The notes under the pieces were generated by a model. It was not told the origin of the DNA. It saw nothing but the letters and a program-made list of their open reading frames with translations, and made no database searches. The position numbers and the translations under genes were made by a program. This document shows, piece after piece, positions 45,560 through 55,138 of a stretch of 64,000 nt of DNA. This DNA is from a virus: IMG/VR virus record IMGVR_UViG_3300025073_000039, positions 25,433-89,432 of that record; one strand, 5' to 3'. Position 1 is the first letter of the stretch; each line of letters begins with the position of its first letter.

Positions 45560-45736
45560 TTATTTATGCATTTTACCAAGAGTCTTGGCGAGGATCTTTC
45601 TTCGTTTCATAAGCGAAGAGTCACCTTCTTTAACTGATAATTTTGAAGCAGGGATTTTTTTACTCTGCGGAATATTTAGCGCAGAATGCAACGCGCCCGG
45701 CTTCTTTATCGCTCCTGCGATCCAATTCTTTGCCAT
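45560..45736 (-). CDS. Small basic protein, 58 aa; first gene of promoter A unit
   Basis: MAKNWIAGAIKKPGALHSAL and a C-terminal MKRRKILAKTLGKMHK. The promoter at 45756-45785 lies about 20 nt upstream, so this gene starts a transcription unit covering the scaffold and capsid genes. Unrecognised. Confidence 0.62.
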   Translation of the reverse strand: MAKNWIAGAIKKPGALHSALNIPQSKKIPASKLSVKEGDSSLMKRRKILAKTLGKMHK

Positions 45737-45755
45737 ATAAAATTGTTATAAATTA

Positions 45756-45785
45756 ATCATAACACAAGTACGCATTTTAATCCAA
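45756..45785 (-). promoter_or_regulatory. Minus-strand promoter A with 12-nt spacer motif
   Basis: -35 TTGGAT (45780-45785), -10 TATGAT (45756-45761), 18-bp spacing. The spacer contains TGCGTACTTGTG (reverse complement of 45763-45774), shared with promoters B and C. Confidence 0.72.
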
Positions 45786-45787
45786 TT

Positions 45788-46096
45788 TTACACAGCGCCA
45801 CTATTTTTCTCGTTACGGTGTCTTTTTAATTCGGCGACGTATATACCAAGATCCATCAGACCCATTCGTGTGCCTTGGCTTCGTGCGGTCTCAGTAGGAT
45901 TCTTAAACGGGTCGATACTGAAAAGCGCCTGCTCGGCTAAACGCATCCGGTAAGCGTTATACTTCTGATAAGCTTCCCAGAATTTCGACTCAGACAGTTC
46001 TATTAAAAGCTGTTCCATCTCAGAATCTGTCATTTCGACGTCTTTCGCATCAAGAACTGGCTCATTTTGAGCCTTTTTAGTAGTTTTTTTCTTCAT
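45788..46096 (-). CDS. Hypothetical helical protein, 102 aa
   Basis: Unlike its neighbours it is acidic in the middle (DAKDVEMTDSEMEQLLIELSESKF), with a Lys-rich start. A helical body with an RMGLMDLGIYVAELKRHRNE end. Located just upstream of promoter A and co-transcribed with the portal unit. Unknown. Confidence 0.64.
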   Translation of the reverse strand: MKKKTTKKAQNEPVLDAKDVEMTDSEMEQLLIELSESKFWEAYQKYNAYRMRLAEQALFSIDPFKNPTETARSQGTRMGLMDLGIYVAELKRHRNEKNSGAV

Positions 46097-46114
46097 ATAT
46101 GTATATTAATTAGC

Positions 46115-46384
46115 TTAAATTAGCGGTTTCTTGGCTAACATTGGCTTTTTTAATGGTGCAACTGCCTTCTGGACAGTGTTCCCGACGCTTTTTAGCGCAG
46201 GAGACACCACTGGCTTAACTGGCTTAGCCAATTTACCAAACGCAGAGGCCTGATTCCGCACAGCCGCGGCCTTTTGTTGGCCTAATTGACCAGTCGGGTA
46301 GTACTTTATTGGCTTTTTAGGAGGCATTTTGTAAGCTGGCGGTTTAATTGGTTTTGGGCTGCCCCATATTGTGGCTTGATCCAT
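46115..46384 (-). CDS. Small Pro/Lys-rich protein, 89 aa
   Basis: MDQATIWGSPKPIKPPAYKMP, then repeated KP and VKP elements and an Ala/Lys segment. The strongly basic, proline-rich composition suggests a flexible DNA- or RNA-binding peptide. Unrecognised; it sits between portal and capsid genes. Confidence 0.6.
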   Translation of the reverse strand: MDQATIWGSPKPIKPPAYKMPPKKPIKYYPTGQLGQQKAAAVRNQASAFGKLAKPVKPVVSPALKSVGNTVQKAVAPLKKPMLAKKPLI

Positions 46385-46441
46385 ATATTTGTTTTTTATT
46401 AGTTAAAAGATTGTAGATAAGGCAAATCGACCGAAGTAGCC

Positions 46442-46573
46442 TTATTTTGCGCAATTCTTTACTAGTTTTTGCGCTATTTTACGCTTTTTCTTCTTTAAAC
46501 TACCTATTTGCACTACCATTCTGTTTTGGCTGTCCGCAGTAGTAACGGGGCCATTAAAATTTGGAGTGTCCAT
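46442..46573 (-). CDS. Small basic protein, 43 aa
   Basis: MDTPNFNGPVTTADSQNRMV followed by a KKKKRKIAQKLVKN tail. It starts 8 nt from the portal stop in the context ATATG. Very short, but its place in a close-packed series and its TATG start support it. Confidence 0.52.
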   Translation of the reverse strand: MDTPNFNGPVTTADSQNRMVVQIGSLKKKKRKIAQKLVKNCAK

Positions 46574-46580
46574 ATAATAT

Positions 46581-48701
46581 CTACTGTTGAATGTTGAAAG
46601 TTCTGTTGAGAAGCGCGCTTGTAGGGTTGCTATTCTGATTCACATTAATATTAGTATTTACCTTCCCTGTCCTGTTCATACCACGCGGATTACCCATTGG
46701 AGGCCTTAAAGCACCTCTCTGTTTTGTCGTGTCAGCGGCAGTCGGAGGGGCGCCAGCTTTTAAGAGGTTAATAGGTGCACCAGCTTCAGCAAATTGGCCC
46801 TGGCCGCCTTGTACGGCGACTTCCGGAGTTCCCATAAGGGACATAACCTGCTGTAGCACATCAGGGGGCACATTTCCGGGAGACAATCCCCCCACTTGGC
46901 CTTCCATGCCAGGAGGCATTTGGCCAGCCATTTCTGGCGGCATACCCTCAGCTCCAGGCATTCCTGGCTGAGCGCCTTCCATACCGGGCAGCATTCCCTC
47001 CATGCCAGGTTGTTGTTCTGAAGCGATAGATTCCAAATTCCAGTTCCAGTCGCGCAATACTTTGCTGACAAGTTTCTTTTGATCAACAAATGGCAAAGTG
47101 ACAAGCAGTTGGAATAAATCCATGTCCTGCTTTTTATTTATATCATTCTGACCAGCGATCGAAGGCAACACCGTAGCGCGGAAGTCAAATTCACCATTCA
47201 GATCGTCTTTCTCGATCAGTGGGTATTCCGTCATACCGTCATCACCAGTGATTCTGATTATCATCGATTTAGTCCAGAACTGCCTATACATCGAAATCCA
47301 ACAGCGCAACACATCAGCGAATCCGTCGCCTAAGTGGTTTACATATAAGCGCACGCGCTCAAGAGTAGACTCGCGCAAATGCCGAACCGCTGTAGCACTT
47401 TGACCAGCTGCACCAGCGCCCATAGAAAAGTCATCTACGCCGGAAGCATAACGCATATCACTCTTCAGCAATTCTTCTTCCTTATACGCACTCGCTTTAA
47501 TATCAGAAAATTCTATTTCGCGCACACCATTCGGATCAGTAGAATATACGATACCGAACGGTCTGGTGACTAATTCTTGTTTATTAATATTTGCAAGCGG
47601 ATTCACAATCCACATTTTGTGGATGTTCAAAGTCATCGCGTCAAGGCGTTGGTTCTTAACCATATTCAACATGATCTGGGGATTTTCTAAAATCATCGGC
47701 AGACCATACCCCTCAAATTCATGCGGAACTTTTAAATAAGGCACATCAAAAAACGGCGCTTCTTTAAAGTCATATGGGATGGGCATAAAACCACCCTTCA
47801 ATATCGGCACGTCATTTACCATAACAGCGTAAGCATCGTCATATGGCCTCCACCAACAGAACACTTCGTGCATCTTTAAATCAGGATCTGACTGTGTTTG
47901 GTAAATATCCCACGCCACCGCGCCACCCTGACGATAATCAGAACCCTTATTAATATAATTATGAGCCGTCTTAACTTCATTACGGATAGAACCGTAGTCA
48001 GTCAAATCAGCACCGCCATGAGCGAACGCCATTTCTAAACGTTTTTTATCATGCCCAGGGAAACGTCTTTTAATTTCCTGGCCAGTTAACACTTGCCGCT
48101 TAAACCAGAATTGCTTGCTTTCACGATTGATGTTGTGCCAGTCATACCACAGAGCATAGTTGTCAACCCACTCCAAAGTCGGAGCATCATAGAAAACTTG
48201 TTTTTTCTTTTCCCATTTCAATTTCTTTTTAGATAAATCTTTTACCGTCAAAAATTCATGCTCACGCACATCCTTCTTCCACCCGACTTCGAGAAACCCG
48301 CTGCCATAAACCAAAGACGACCGGACTAAATCTTCTACAACTTTATCAGCGCGAGCCTTTTCCCAAGTATAATCGCAAAGCGTTTGCACTTTTGGCGCGC
48401 GCAACTGGTCATCTTCGCTTCTGCCCTGGACGGCAAAATCAGGCCGCGCGTCTAAAATACGCGGCATTAAAGTTTCAACTACAGCCTGCACATACGGGAC
48501 AAAGATATTAGCTTGCCAGTTTTTAATTTCTTTCCCCCTATCCCCGTTATAGGCGATATAAAGTTTATAAGACCGATCGAGTCTCGGCTTGATACAGTTT
48601 AAAAAATAAAGTTTCGCGTCTTCTTTTTGGAGCAGAAACTTTGCCATCATTTTTTCTTCATCTTTTCCGAAGTGACTCGCTTGGTACATTAGCGTTGACA
48701 T
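46581..48701 (-). CDS. Portal protein (P22/podovirus-like), 706 aa
   Basis: Residues 1-130 carry the portal-type start (helices with MMAKFLLQKEDAKLYFLNC, then WQANIFVPYVQAVVETLMPRI and LDARPDFAVQG). Residues about 150-520 hold the clip and stem core with many Trp/Tyr pairs (TQSDPDLKMHEVFCWWRPYDD). From about 550 there is a Gly/Met/Pro-rich low-complexity stretch followed by an Asn/Gln-rich tail. It forms the dodecameric DNA channel between head and tail. The location just after the large terminase gene supports it. Confidence 0.88.
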   Translation of the reverse strand: MSTLMYQASHFGKDEEKMMAKFLLQKEDAKLYFLNCIKPRLDRSYKLYIAYNGDRGKEIKNWQANIFVPYVQAVVETLMPRILDARPDFAVQGRSEDDQLRAPKVQTLCDYTWEKARADKVVEDLVRSSLVYGSGFLEVGWKKDVREHEFLTVKDLSKKKLKWEKKKQVFYDAPTLEWVDNYALWYDWHNINRESKQFWFKRQVLTGQEIKRRFPGHDKKRLEMAFAHGGADLTDYGSIRNEVKTAHNYINKGSDYRQGGAVAWDIYQTQSDPDLKMHEVFCWWRPYDDAYAVMVNDVPILKGGFMPIPYDFKEAPFFDVPYLKVPHEFEGYGLPMILENPQIMLNMVKNQRLDAMTLNIHKMWIVNPLANINKQELVTRPFGIVYSTDPNGVREIEFSDIKASAYKEEELLKSDMRYASGVDDFSMGAGAAGQSATAVRHLRESTLERVRLYVNHLGDGFADVLRCWISMYRQFWTKSMIIRITGDDGMTEYPLIEKDDLNGEFDFRATVLPSIAGQNDINKKQDMDLFQLLVTLPFVDQKKLVSKVLRDWNWNLESIASEQQPGMEGMLPGMEGAQPGMPGAEGMPPEMAGQMPPGMEGQVGGLSPGNVPPDVLQQVMSLMGTPEVAVQGGQGQFAEAGAPINLLKAGAPPTAADTTKQRGALRPPMGNPRGMNRTGKVNTNINVNQNSNPTSALLNRTFNIQQ

Positions 48702-48714
48702 ATATTATATATAA

Positions 48715-50154
48715 TTAGTATGCTGTTGATTTTGGTAGATGTTCTGATTCATCAATCTGGTTTAATTTGCCCGTGTACAATATTTTAAACCCCTGGAACG
48801 CGATTCCAGCCGCGAAGATCGCGTCGTCATGATAACCATCTTGAGCGATCATATCATTATTAATGTTGTAAACGAAAGTTAACATTTCATCCAGTAAATC
48901 TTTGCTGTGTATTTTTAAAACTCCATCGCGCAACGCTTGCGCTAAATCATCTATTAAAATAATTCTGGTTAATTTAGTCGTTCGCCAACCGAGCTTGTCA
49001 GTGTAACTTACGCCAATCGTTTCAAACTTAGTCGGCCTGTAGTACAACGACGGATAAGATAATTGTTTTAAAACGGTTAGTGTGGTTAAGCCATGGTTGT
49101 TAACTTCAACTACCAACAGCGCGTTATTATAAATTTTTCCAAATTTACTGCAGAGTTCGGCTAATCTGTCAGGCGCAATCAGTCCGCGGTACATCGCAAC
49201 TTCTTCCCCGGTATTCCTGTCGAAAATTATTGCCACCGAATAGTCACCGCCTTGCACGCCTTCGGAAACGTCTACGCCCATCACGTATAAATGGTCTTTG
49301 TCAGGGTCGCTATAAATTATAAATCCCTCTTCCTCACGCACTTTTTTACCACTTGCTTCCGGATACTCGTCGCCGACATTCAGAAGATTCATTCTTTGCT
49401 TTCTAACAACATTGTAGTCAAAGACCGGGCGGCCAGACGAAAGAAACTCAAGGTTATACTCTTGCGCGAATCTAAGCGGATCGTTCATTCTACGCGCTAT
49501 TAAATCGACCTCTTCTCGTGAATATCCCCACCACCAGCCGTATTCTTTTTTAGTATAGCCATTATTTTTTGACGACCAGATTCGGTGGTATAAATTTGCG
49601 ACACCATTTGGTGTTGATTCCACGACGATAGTTCCCTTTTCGGCAGTCGCCTCAAGAGACGCCATCTTTTCTTCTGCTTTCTCCCAAAAAGCCAGCTCAG
49701 TACAAAGACAATAATTTAAAGTATACCCACGCCCTACGTTCTCAGTAGACGGCAGAACTATAATCTTAGAATCAATCTTCGGAAAACTGATTTCATGTTT
49801 TGAATTGTAATGAATTGTCGGCTTCAATTGGTCCGGAGTTGTGCGATAAAAAGTTTTAATTTTATCCAGCAACTCAGAAGTCAAGTCGCTGTTGTAGCCA
49901 ATCAAAGCCGTGTTCGTCCCCGGAGTGGTGATTGTTTTATGATAAAAATAACCAGCCACTGCGGTAGACATCCCAAGCTGACGTGATTTAAGAATTATAA
50001 TACGCTGGTCAGTGTTAAGCGAATTAAATAAATCTTTCTGCGCGTCATTTAAAATGAACGGTTGCAAACCCTTTTCTTTGGTCTTGATCTTACAAAAATT
50101 TTCAAGATAAAATTTTGGGTCCTTAATCTTGTCCAACAACTCAATATTATTCAT
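48715..50154 (-). CDS. terL: Terminase large subunit, 479 aa
   Basis: The start at 50154 (MNNIELLDK, TATATG) is preferred over a longer upstream frame. Motifs read in order: ATPase adenine region and Walker-A-like KSRQLGMST (near residue 55-63), Walker B CTELAFW (near 150-157), coupling motif VESTPNG (near 177-183), then the RNase H-like nuclease with GVDVSEGVQGGDYSVAIIFD (near 288-307), VVEVNNHG (near 342) and DDAIFAAGIA at the end. It packages DNA through the portal. It overlaps the small-subunit gene by 8 nt. Confidence 0.94.
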   Translation of the reverse strand: MNNIELLDKIKDPKFYLENFCKIKTKEKGLQPFILNDAQKDLFNSLNTDQRIIILKSRQLGMSTAVAGYFYHKTITTPGTNTALIGYNSDLTSELLDKIKTFYRTTPDQLKPTIHYNSKHEISFPKIDSKIIVLPSTENVGRGYTLNYCLCTELAFWEKAEEKMASLEATAEKGTIVVESTPNGVANLYHRIWSSKNNGYTKKEYGWWWGYSREEVDLIARRMNDPLRFAQEYNLEFLSSGRPVFDYNVVRKQRMNLLNVGDEYPEASGKKVREEEGFIIYSDPDKDHLYVMGVDVSEGVQGGDYSVAIIFDRNTGEEVAMYRGLIAPDRLAELCSKFGKIYNNALLVVEVNNHGLTTLTVLKQLSYPSLYYRPTKFETIGVSYTDKLGWRTTKLTRIILIDDLAQALRDGVLKIHSKDLLDEMLTFVYNINNDMIAQDGYHDDAIFAAGIAFQGFKILYTGKLNQIDESEHLPKSTAY

Positions 50155-50680
50155 ATATGGATTTCTCCATGTCCGCGTCCTCGGCTCGTTTCTTTTGCAC
50201 ATCATCCGGAATTTGCGGGACATTTACTTCATATAAAATTTTACCGTCAATGGCGTTTTGATTTTTAAGAGTCGGCGTAGCGTTTTCTTTTTCAGCAATT
50301 TTAAGCAACAACTCTTCCCAATTTTTACCATCATTTTCTGACGCTTCATACTTGTCCAAACCAATTGATTTCAACAGTATGGCGTACGCTTTTAACTTTA
50401 CGTCGTCTTTAACGGAGTGTAAGGTAATATCTTTTATACCGTTCACCAGTGTGTCCAAGCCCATACCATTGCGCGCCAGCGCTTCGTGGTACTCGCGCCT
50501 AATAGATAATTTATCAAGCGTCCGATACACCTCAGCGTCAGAATGAAACTTGGCCACCTTCTTCAGCTCGTTTATATCAGTGGTATAATTTAAAGCTTTA
50601 AGAAGCAGGTTCTGCTGGAACATCTGGCTCCGGTATTTTTTTGACGGACCGTTTATTATTGTGAGTGGTTTTAACTTCAT
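50147..50680 (-). CDS. Probable terminase small subunit, 177 aa
   Basis: A helical protein with a basic N-terminus, conserved-looking helices in the middle (EVYRTLDKLSIRREYHEALARN) and an acidic C-terminus (DDVQKKRAEDADMEKS). Position directly upstream of TerL with an 8-nt coding overlap, and size, both fit a small terminase subunit that recognises DNA. The ATG at 50680 (ATATATG) is inside the 3' end of the preceding gene. No HTH motif was read with certainty. Confidence 0.62.
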   Translation of the reverse strand: MKLKPLTIINGPSKKYRSQMFQQNLLLKALNYTTDINELKKVAKFHSDAEVYRTLDKLSIRREYHEALARNGMGLDTLVNGIKDITLHSVKDDVKLKAYAILLKSIGLDKYEASENDGKNWEELLLKIAEKENATPTLKNQNAIDGKILYEVNVPQIPDDVQKKRAEDADMEKSIYE

Positions 50681-51323
50681 ATATTTCTTCGTTTTTGATT
50701 ACTACCGGTAAATTACATACCCTCCGATACGCTTTACTGATCGTATATTTTTGGACACCTGTCTCTTCATTTTCGCAATTAATGTAATTAGAAACGTAAT
50801 TTACAAATTGCGGATAAGTCATCTTCATGGATTCACCGTAGGCGAGCAATTCGATTCTCTCATCCATCCACGCAACGAGTAGCACCCCTTCAAGCGTAAT
50901 ATACTCATAAGGGAACTTATAATCTTGCACAAACGGATCGCCAGTCGTTAATAAATCAGGGAACCAATCTTTTAAGTATGTGCCTATCGCCCAATTGCGC
51001 AAATCCTTGCTTATTAAATTACCAGACCTACCGACGTACCATTTCATAAAAGCACCATACACATGGTAGTCGCTCCCGCCTACCATTTTCTTACCACTGC
51101 TAATCGTCCCCTTTCTGCCTCTATATCTGAATTTATCTCTCAACCAATGAAATTTTACAATGGCTTCAAGACAATCATCAGAAAATTTCTTAATCACTCC
51201 GCGCATTCTGTTAACGTATTCGCCATATTCCATTGATTCGCCGCTTACCAGCTCAGGGTCGCACGCCCAATCCGCATATTTTTTGTCAAAGAGATCTGCA
51301 TATCGTTTTTTGTGAATCTTCAT
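50598..51323 (-). CDS. Hypothetical protein, 241 aa, upstream of terminase
   Basis: Soluble and helix-rich with many aromatic residues (DYHVYGAFMKWYVGRSG, EYITLEGVLLVAWMDERIELLAYG). Its C-terminus overlaps the next gene by 83 nt and is Lys/Pro/Ala-rich. No domain is recognised. Its position suggests a packaging or head-assembly accessory. Confidence 0.6.
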   Translation of the reverse strand: MKIHKKRYADLFDKKYADWACDPELVSGESMEYGEYVNRMRGVIKKFSDDCLEAIVKFHWLRDKFRYRGRKGTISSGKKMVGGSDYHVYGAFMKWYVGRSGNLISKDLRNWAIGTYLKDWFPDLLTTGDPFVQDYKFPYEYITLEGVLLVAWMDERIELLAYGESMKMTYPQFVNYVSNYINCENEETGVQKYTISKAYRRVCNLPVVIKNEEIYEVKTTHNNKRSVKKIPEPDVPAEPAS

Positions 51324-51342
51324 ATTTATTTTTCATATTCAT

Positions 51343-51942
51343 TTACTGTTGCGGAGGTCTCATCACTTCGCTGGCTAAATTATTAAACTTTCCCATTAGA
51401 CCCGGCGCAGTGCCGCCGCCACTAGGAGGCGCGACAGGTGGCACCATTCCCATAGTCGCAGGCGCGCCGCCAAGTTCAGGGCCTGGAGGAGGCAACTGGG
51501 CGCCAGTCGCGGCAGGCGCTTCGCCTTCCGGAGGTACGAAACCAGTAAGATTATTAAACGCGATTTCGAACACTTCGAATAAATCGGGATCAGTTTCAGA
51601 TAATTTTTCTAAGAACGCGCGCACTGATTCTGGATTTGCCGGATCAACACCAGCCTTCTTCATGATATCAAATAAGTCACGCAACAAACTGGAGCGTGCT
51701 TCATCAGTAATATTACTATCACTTATCTCTTTCGCTTTTAAGTTACTATTTTTGCTATTCAATTCAGCTGCCTTAGATTCTAAGTCAGCGACCATCTGCT
51801 CTTTGCTCATTGCGGAGGCTCCGCCTGGCATCGCCTCAACAGGGGGCATTTCACCGCCCATCTGGGCGGCAGGCATCGGTGGCTGAGCGCCACCATTCTC
51901 TGACACTATTCTACCAACGTTCTGCGGTAATTTCATCGCCAT
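51343..51942 (-). CDS. Hypothetical Pro/Ala/Gly-rich protein, 199 aa
   Basis: Three parts: a Pro/Gly/Met-rich N-terminus (about 1-50), a helical core (SNITDEARSSLLRDLFDIMKKA to DPDLFEVFEIAFNNLTG, about 70-130), and a Pro/Ala/Gly-rich C-terminus. Composition resembles minor head or assembly proteins. Follows the 1015-aa gene by 5 nt. Confidence 0.56.
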   Translation of the reverse strand: MAMKLPQNVGRIVSENGGAQPPMPAAQMGGEMPPVEAMPGGASAMSKEQMVADLESKAAELNSKNSNLKAKEISDSNITDEARSSLLRDLFDIMKKAGVDPANPESVRAFLEKLSETDPDLFEVFEIAFNNLTGFVPPEGEAPAATGAQLPPPGPELGGAPATMGMVPPVAPPSGGGTAPGLMGKFNNLASEVMRPPQQ

Positions 51943-51947
51943 ATATT

Positions 51948-54900
51948 TTATTGATTATATTTAATATTTAAAGGATATAAACCAATACCGGCATAAGCGC
52001 TTAAAATTGCGCGTTCAGTCGCGGTAACGCGTGACTCTTTTGTAGATTTACCAACTGGTGTTTTACCCTTAACAGCATAACCAACCTTTCTATACTTATA
52101 ACTTGGGATATAAGGAAGCGCCACCTCAGGCGTCACTAACCCCAAACCGGCGAGGTTCGCTGGAAAGACAGTTTCACCAAGACTACGCGCAAAGTATCCA
52201 GCTTTCTGAGCGATAGTGGCATCTTGTGGATATAGCGGCTGATCGAAAATACCGGTTGGGTTTGTGTCACGCAATAAAATCGGGACAATAAAATAATCCG
52301 TAACTAACTGCCCTTCAGGAGTTTTCAATAGCGGAATCGAATCGATTATCTTAACTATAGCACCACCGACTGTGTCTTCCGTGCGTCTCTCTGACGGTTC
52401 AAAGATATTCATCGTCATATGCGAAAAAAACGCGGCCATATTTATATACACAGGGCTATCTCTAAAAAACGGTATACTAACCATACCGTTCTCTTTCATC
52501 CAACTGTAGTATGGGGAATTCAAGGCATCTTTTTCAAGTGGGGAGCGACCGCCATTCAGTTCATTAATCAAGAATTGAGCTTTATTAAAAAATGCCGGGT
52601 TATAAAGCGCGGTCTGCCCGGTCTTCGCGAGCATAGCGTAAGCAAAACTCGCAAACGGCATACCGACAAGAGGCATCGAGCGCATTACCTTAACAGCAGT
52701 CGGCATAGCGGCGTAGTTCATATAGACGTCACTCGCTACATCAGCAGCTTTTAAACCGCTAAATTTCCAACGATCAGTCCCGGTATCATGAAAAACATCA
52801 ACACCGTACTGCACTGGATTAAATCTTTTTAATATCGTCAATTCTTTTTCAGTGATTCCATTTTTTACCAGATGCGCTGCCAAACCAAGTTTGTACGATT
52901 GGTCGGTAGCTTCGAAGAGGGACACCGGCTTATTAAAAACATAATCAAGCGCTTTGCCCCACAACTTCCCATCATCAGCTGCTTCTTTAGCGGCCGACAT
53001 CATGTCTTTCCAATAACTTGCAGACCCTAGTTCTTGCGAAATATAAGTAGTCTCAAGTTCATTACCAGAAATTATTCCACGCTTTTCTAAATTTAATAAA
53101 AGTTCTTTTTTAGCTTGTTCGCGCAAACTTTCAAGTTCAACAGTATTAAGTGTCGGCATCTCCATCTCACGCAAATATTTTGTCATTACTTCGTGGAATC
53201 CCGCCTGCGGATTAGTTAATAAATCAGGCCTGATTTTAAATACAGCATAAAACACGTCAGGATAAACTTCAGCCAATTCTTTAAACTCAGGGTGGTTCAT
53301 TAATTGCATCAAACTAACAGAAGTCTCGCCAGTGCCGAGGGCCTTAAGCGCAGCGCCAATACCGCTTTTCATTTCTCGCAAAAATCCAGGGTCAGCGATA
53401 TTGATACCGTACATGTTTGTCATCACCGCGTTGTTCAGCATCGCGAGCGCTGTAGAAGAAAGTTGACCGATTTTAGTCGTCTTAAACATGTCGATAAAAG
53501 CGCGGTACCCCTTCATGATTTGTTCGCCTTTTAATTTATCTTTTACAATCCACATTTGAGAAAATTTACGCGCCGCGTCATCAAACGCTTTCCACCCTGT
53601 TTCCGGTTGCGCAAAATCTTTTAATTCGCGCAGTATCGATCGCGCCTCTTCCATGGAAACGCCGGCGTCTTTTAATTCTTTAGCTCTTACCTTAATAGTC
53701 AAATCATCAAGGAATTCATTGGTTAAAAGATTTTTAAGTTGGTCATGGTCAAAGTTTTTAGCCTCAGAAGATAAACTCGTCATTAAATCACGCGCCTCGT
53801 CAAGAGTGTTCTCAGTACGCACCTTAGCGAATGTGCTTGGGCCCTTCATCATTGCTTCAAGTTCTTCTTTCGCCATGGCGAGTACATCTGTTTCAGTCGG
53901 CATAACACCAAAGCGGTCTCTCATCAAATCAGAAAGTTGTTGCGTCATTTCCTGCGGTGTTCCTTCGAGTCTATACGTATCACGGAGAGTGCCATCAGCG
54001 TCAGCCATAGTAGTCATAGTAGGGAATTTTGCTCTATCCTCTTTAACTATTTTCGATACCACACCTTTTTTCGCCTCGTGCCCCAACCACCCGCGCGCGC
54101 CACCGAGTTCTTGGTACTTAACAGCTTTTTCAGTGCGCTCAACTAAACGCTTAAAATAATCTTGCGGTGAATATTTAAAATATGAAGCAAATTTCCCGGC
54201 GAGTTCCGGGTTTGCGTCAGCCATCTTAGAAAAAACCATATCTGACGCGTTCTTAATTACGCCTGGGTCGCCTAAGAATTTCTCAGCCGTCCATCCAGTC
54301 GCAGCGCGGTACCCTTCTTTAGCTTCAGAAGCCGCGGTCTTTAAAGCCGAACGCGCTTGTACCACTTTAGGTATAGAAATAAAATCAGCGGGCTTTGTCA
54401 CCGCTTTTGCAAAATTTAATCCTGTCATTTTTAAAGCCGAAGTCAATCCTTCTACGCCGCCTTTGGTAGCACCAGTAAAAATTCGTGGAACGAGCGCTTG
54501 GCTTCCAAATGTCACCCAGTTTATTGGGTCAAGAGCAATATCGAGCGCAAGGCCACCCGCCAAAGCCGTAGGGCCGCTAGCCCCGTACTGTCTTAATAAA
54601 TCGCCAAAAGTACCACCCTCCTCCATATTGGCTTTTATGTTAGCCAACCCTTTCTTAGTCCCTTTGCCTAAAGCAGCCTCAACGCCGCCAACAATACCAT
54701 AAAGCGGTAGCCCTAAACCATGCAGTGCGCGATTAATAACCCCCTGTGGCTTTTTGCGTGGAGCCAATTCCTCTGCGCTTAAAACTTTTCCTTTATTCTT
54801 CGCCGCTTCGTCCTCATACCAGTTTTTCTGAATCTCTAAATCACGCGCACCAGTCTCTCGCGCCTTAATACGCGCTAACTGCTTACTCAAAGAGATATCA

Positions 54901-54995
54901 GAAGAAGACGGAGCTGTCCCAGTCCCGTAAGCAGTAGGCGAAGACTGTAATTTTTTCTCAATTTCTTTGCGCTGAGCCGAAAGAGTATCCGCCAT
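51948..54995 (-). CDS. Large presumed internal/ejected virion protein, 1015 aa
   Basis: First gene behind promoter B. The N-terminus is polar with coiled helices. Residues about 95-190 have an Ala/Gly-rich block (ALHGLGLPLYGIVGGVEAAL, GGLALDIALDPINWVTFG) like the polyvalent-protein-associated segments of large phage proteins, then long helices with EAR, AAK and ELK heptads. A later block (VYMNYAAMPTAVKVMRSMPL) is amphipathic. No catalytic site is seen. It probably is an inner-core or portal-associated protein ejected with the DNA. Confidence 0.56.
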   Translation of the reverse strand: MADTLSAQRKEIEKKLQSSPTAYGTGTAPSSSDISLSKQLARIKARETGARDLEIQKNWYEDEAAKNKGKVLSAEELAPRKKPQGVINRALHGLGLPLYGIVGGVEAALGKGTKKGLANIKANMEEGGTFGDLLRQYGASGPTALAGGLALDIALDPINWVTFGSQALVPRIFTGATKGGVEGLTSALKMTGLNFAKAVTKPADFISIPKVVQARSALKTAASEAKEGYRAATGWTAEKFLGDPGVIKNASDMVFSKMADANPELAGKFASYFKYSPQDYFKRLVERTEKAVKYQELGGARGWLGHEAKKGVVSKIVKEDRAKFPTMTTMADADGTLRDTYRLEGTPQEMTQQLSDLMRDRFGVMPTETDVLAMAKEELEAMMKGPSTFAKVRTENTLDEARDLMTSLSSEAKNFDHDQLKNLLTNEFLDDLTIKVRAKELKDAGVSMEEARSILRELKDFAQPETGWKAFDDAARKFSQMWIVKDKLKGEQIMKGYRAFIDMFKTTKIGQLSSTALAMLNNAVMTNMYGINIADPGFLREMKSGIGAALKALGTGETSVSLMQLMNHPEFKELAEVYPDVFYAVFKIRPDLLTNPQAGFHEVMTKYLREMEMPTLNTVELESLREQAKKELLLNLEKRGIISGNELETTYISQELGSASYWKDMMSAAKEAADDGKLWGKALDYVFNKPVSLFEATDQSYKLGLAAHLVKNGITEKELTILKRFNPVQYGVDVFHDTGTDRWKFSGLKAADVASDVYMNYAAMPTAVKVMRSMPLVGMPFASFAYAMLAKTGQTALYNPAFFNKAQFLINELNGGRSPLEKDALNSPYYSWMKENGMVSIPFFRDSPVYINMAAFFSHMTMNIFEPSERRTEDTVGGAIVKIIDSIPLLKTPEGQLVTDYFIVPILLRDTNPTGIFDQPLYPQDATIAQKAGYFARSLGETVFPANLAGLGLVTPEVALPYIPSYKYRKVGYAVKGKTPVGKSTKESRVTATERAILSAYAGIGLYPLNIKYNQ

Positions 54996-55022
54996 AATAA
55001 AAAATTAACATTTTATACTTAA

Positions 55023-55051
55023 AATATACCACAAGTACGCATTTCTATCAA
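55023..55051 (-). promoter_or_regulatory. Minus-strand promoter B with 12-nt spacer motif
   Basis: -35 TTGATA (55046-55051), 17-bp spacer, -10 TATATT (55023-55028). The spacer holds the reverse complement of 55030-55041 (TGCGTACTTGTG). The -10 lies about 28 nt from the ATG of the 1015-aa gene. Confidence 0.76.
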
Positions 55052-55108
55052 ATTTTTAAAGAAAAAATCTCAAAAATGAAAAAATTTATCACTTTTAAGT
55101 CAAAATCA

Positions 55109-55134
55109 ACAAAAAAAGAGCGAAATTCGCTCTT
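55109..55134 (-). terminator. Rho-independent terminator after HU-like gene
   Basis: Minus strand reads AAGAGCG, loop AATTT, CGCTCTT, then a run of T (55109-55117 as A on the plus strand). Stem 55116-55122/55128-55134. It isolates the HU-like unit from promoter B. Confidence 0.9.
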
Positions 55135-55138
55135 AATT

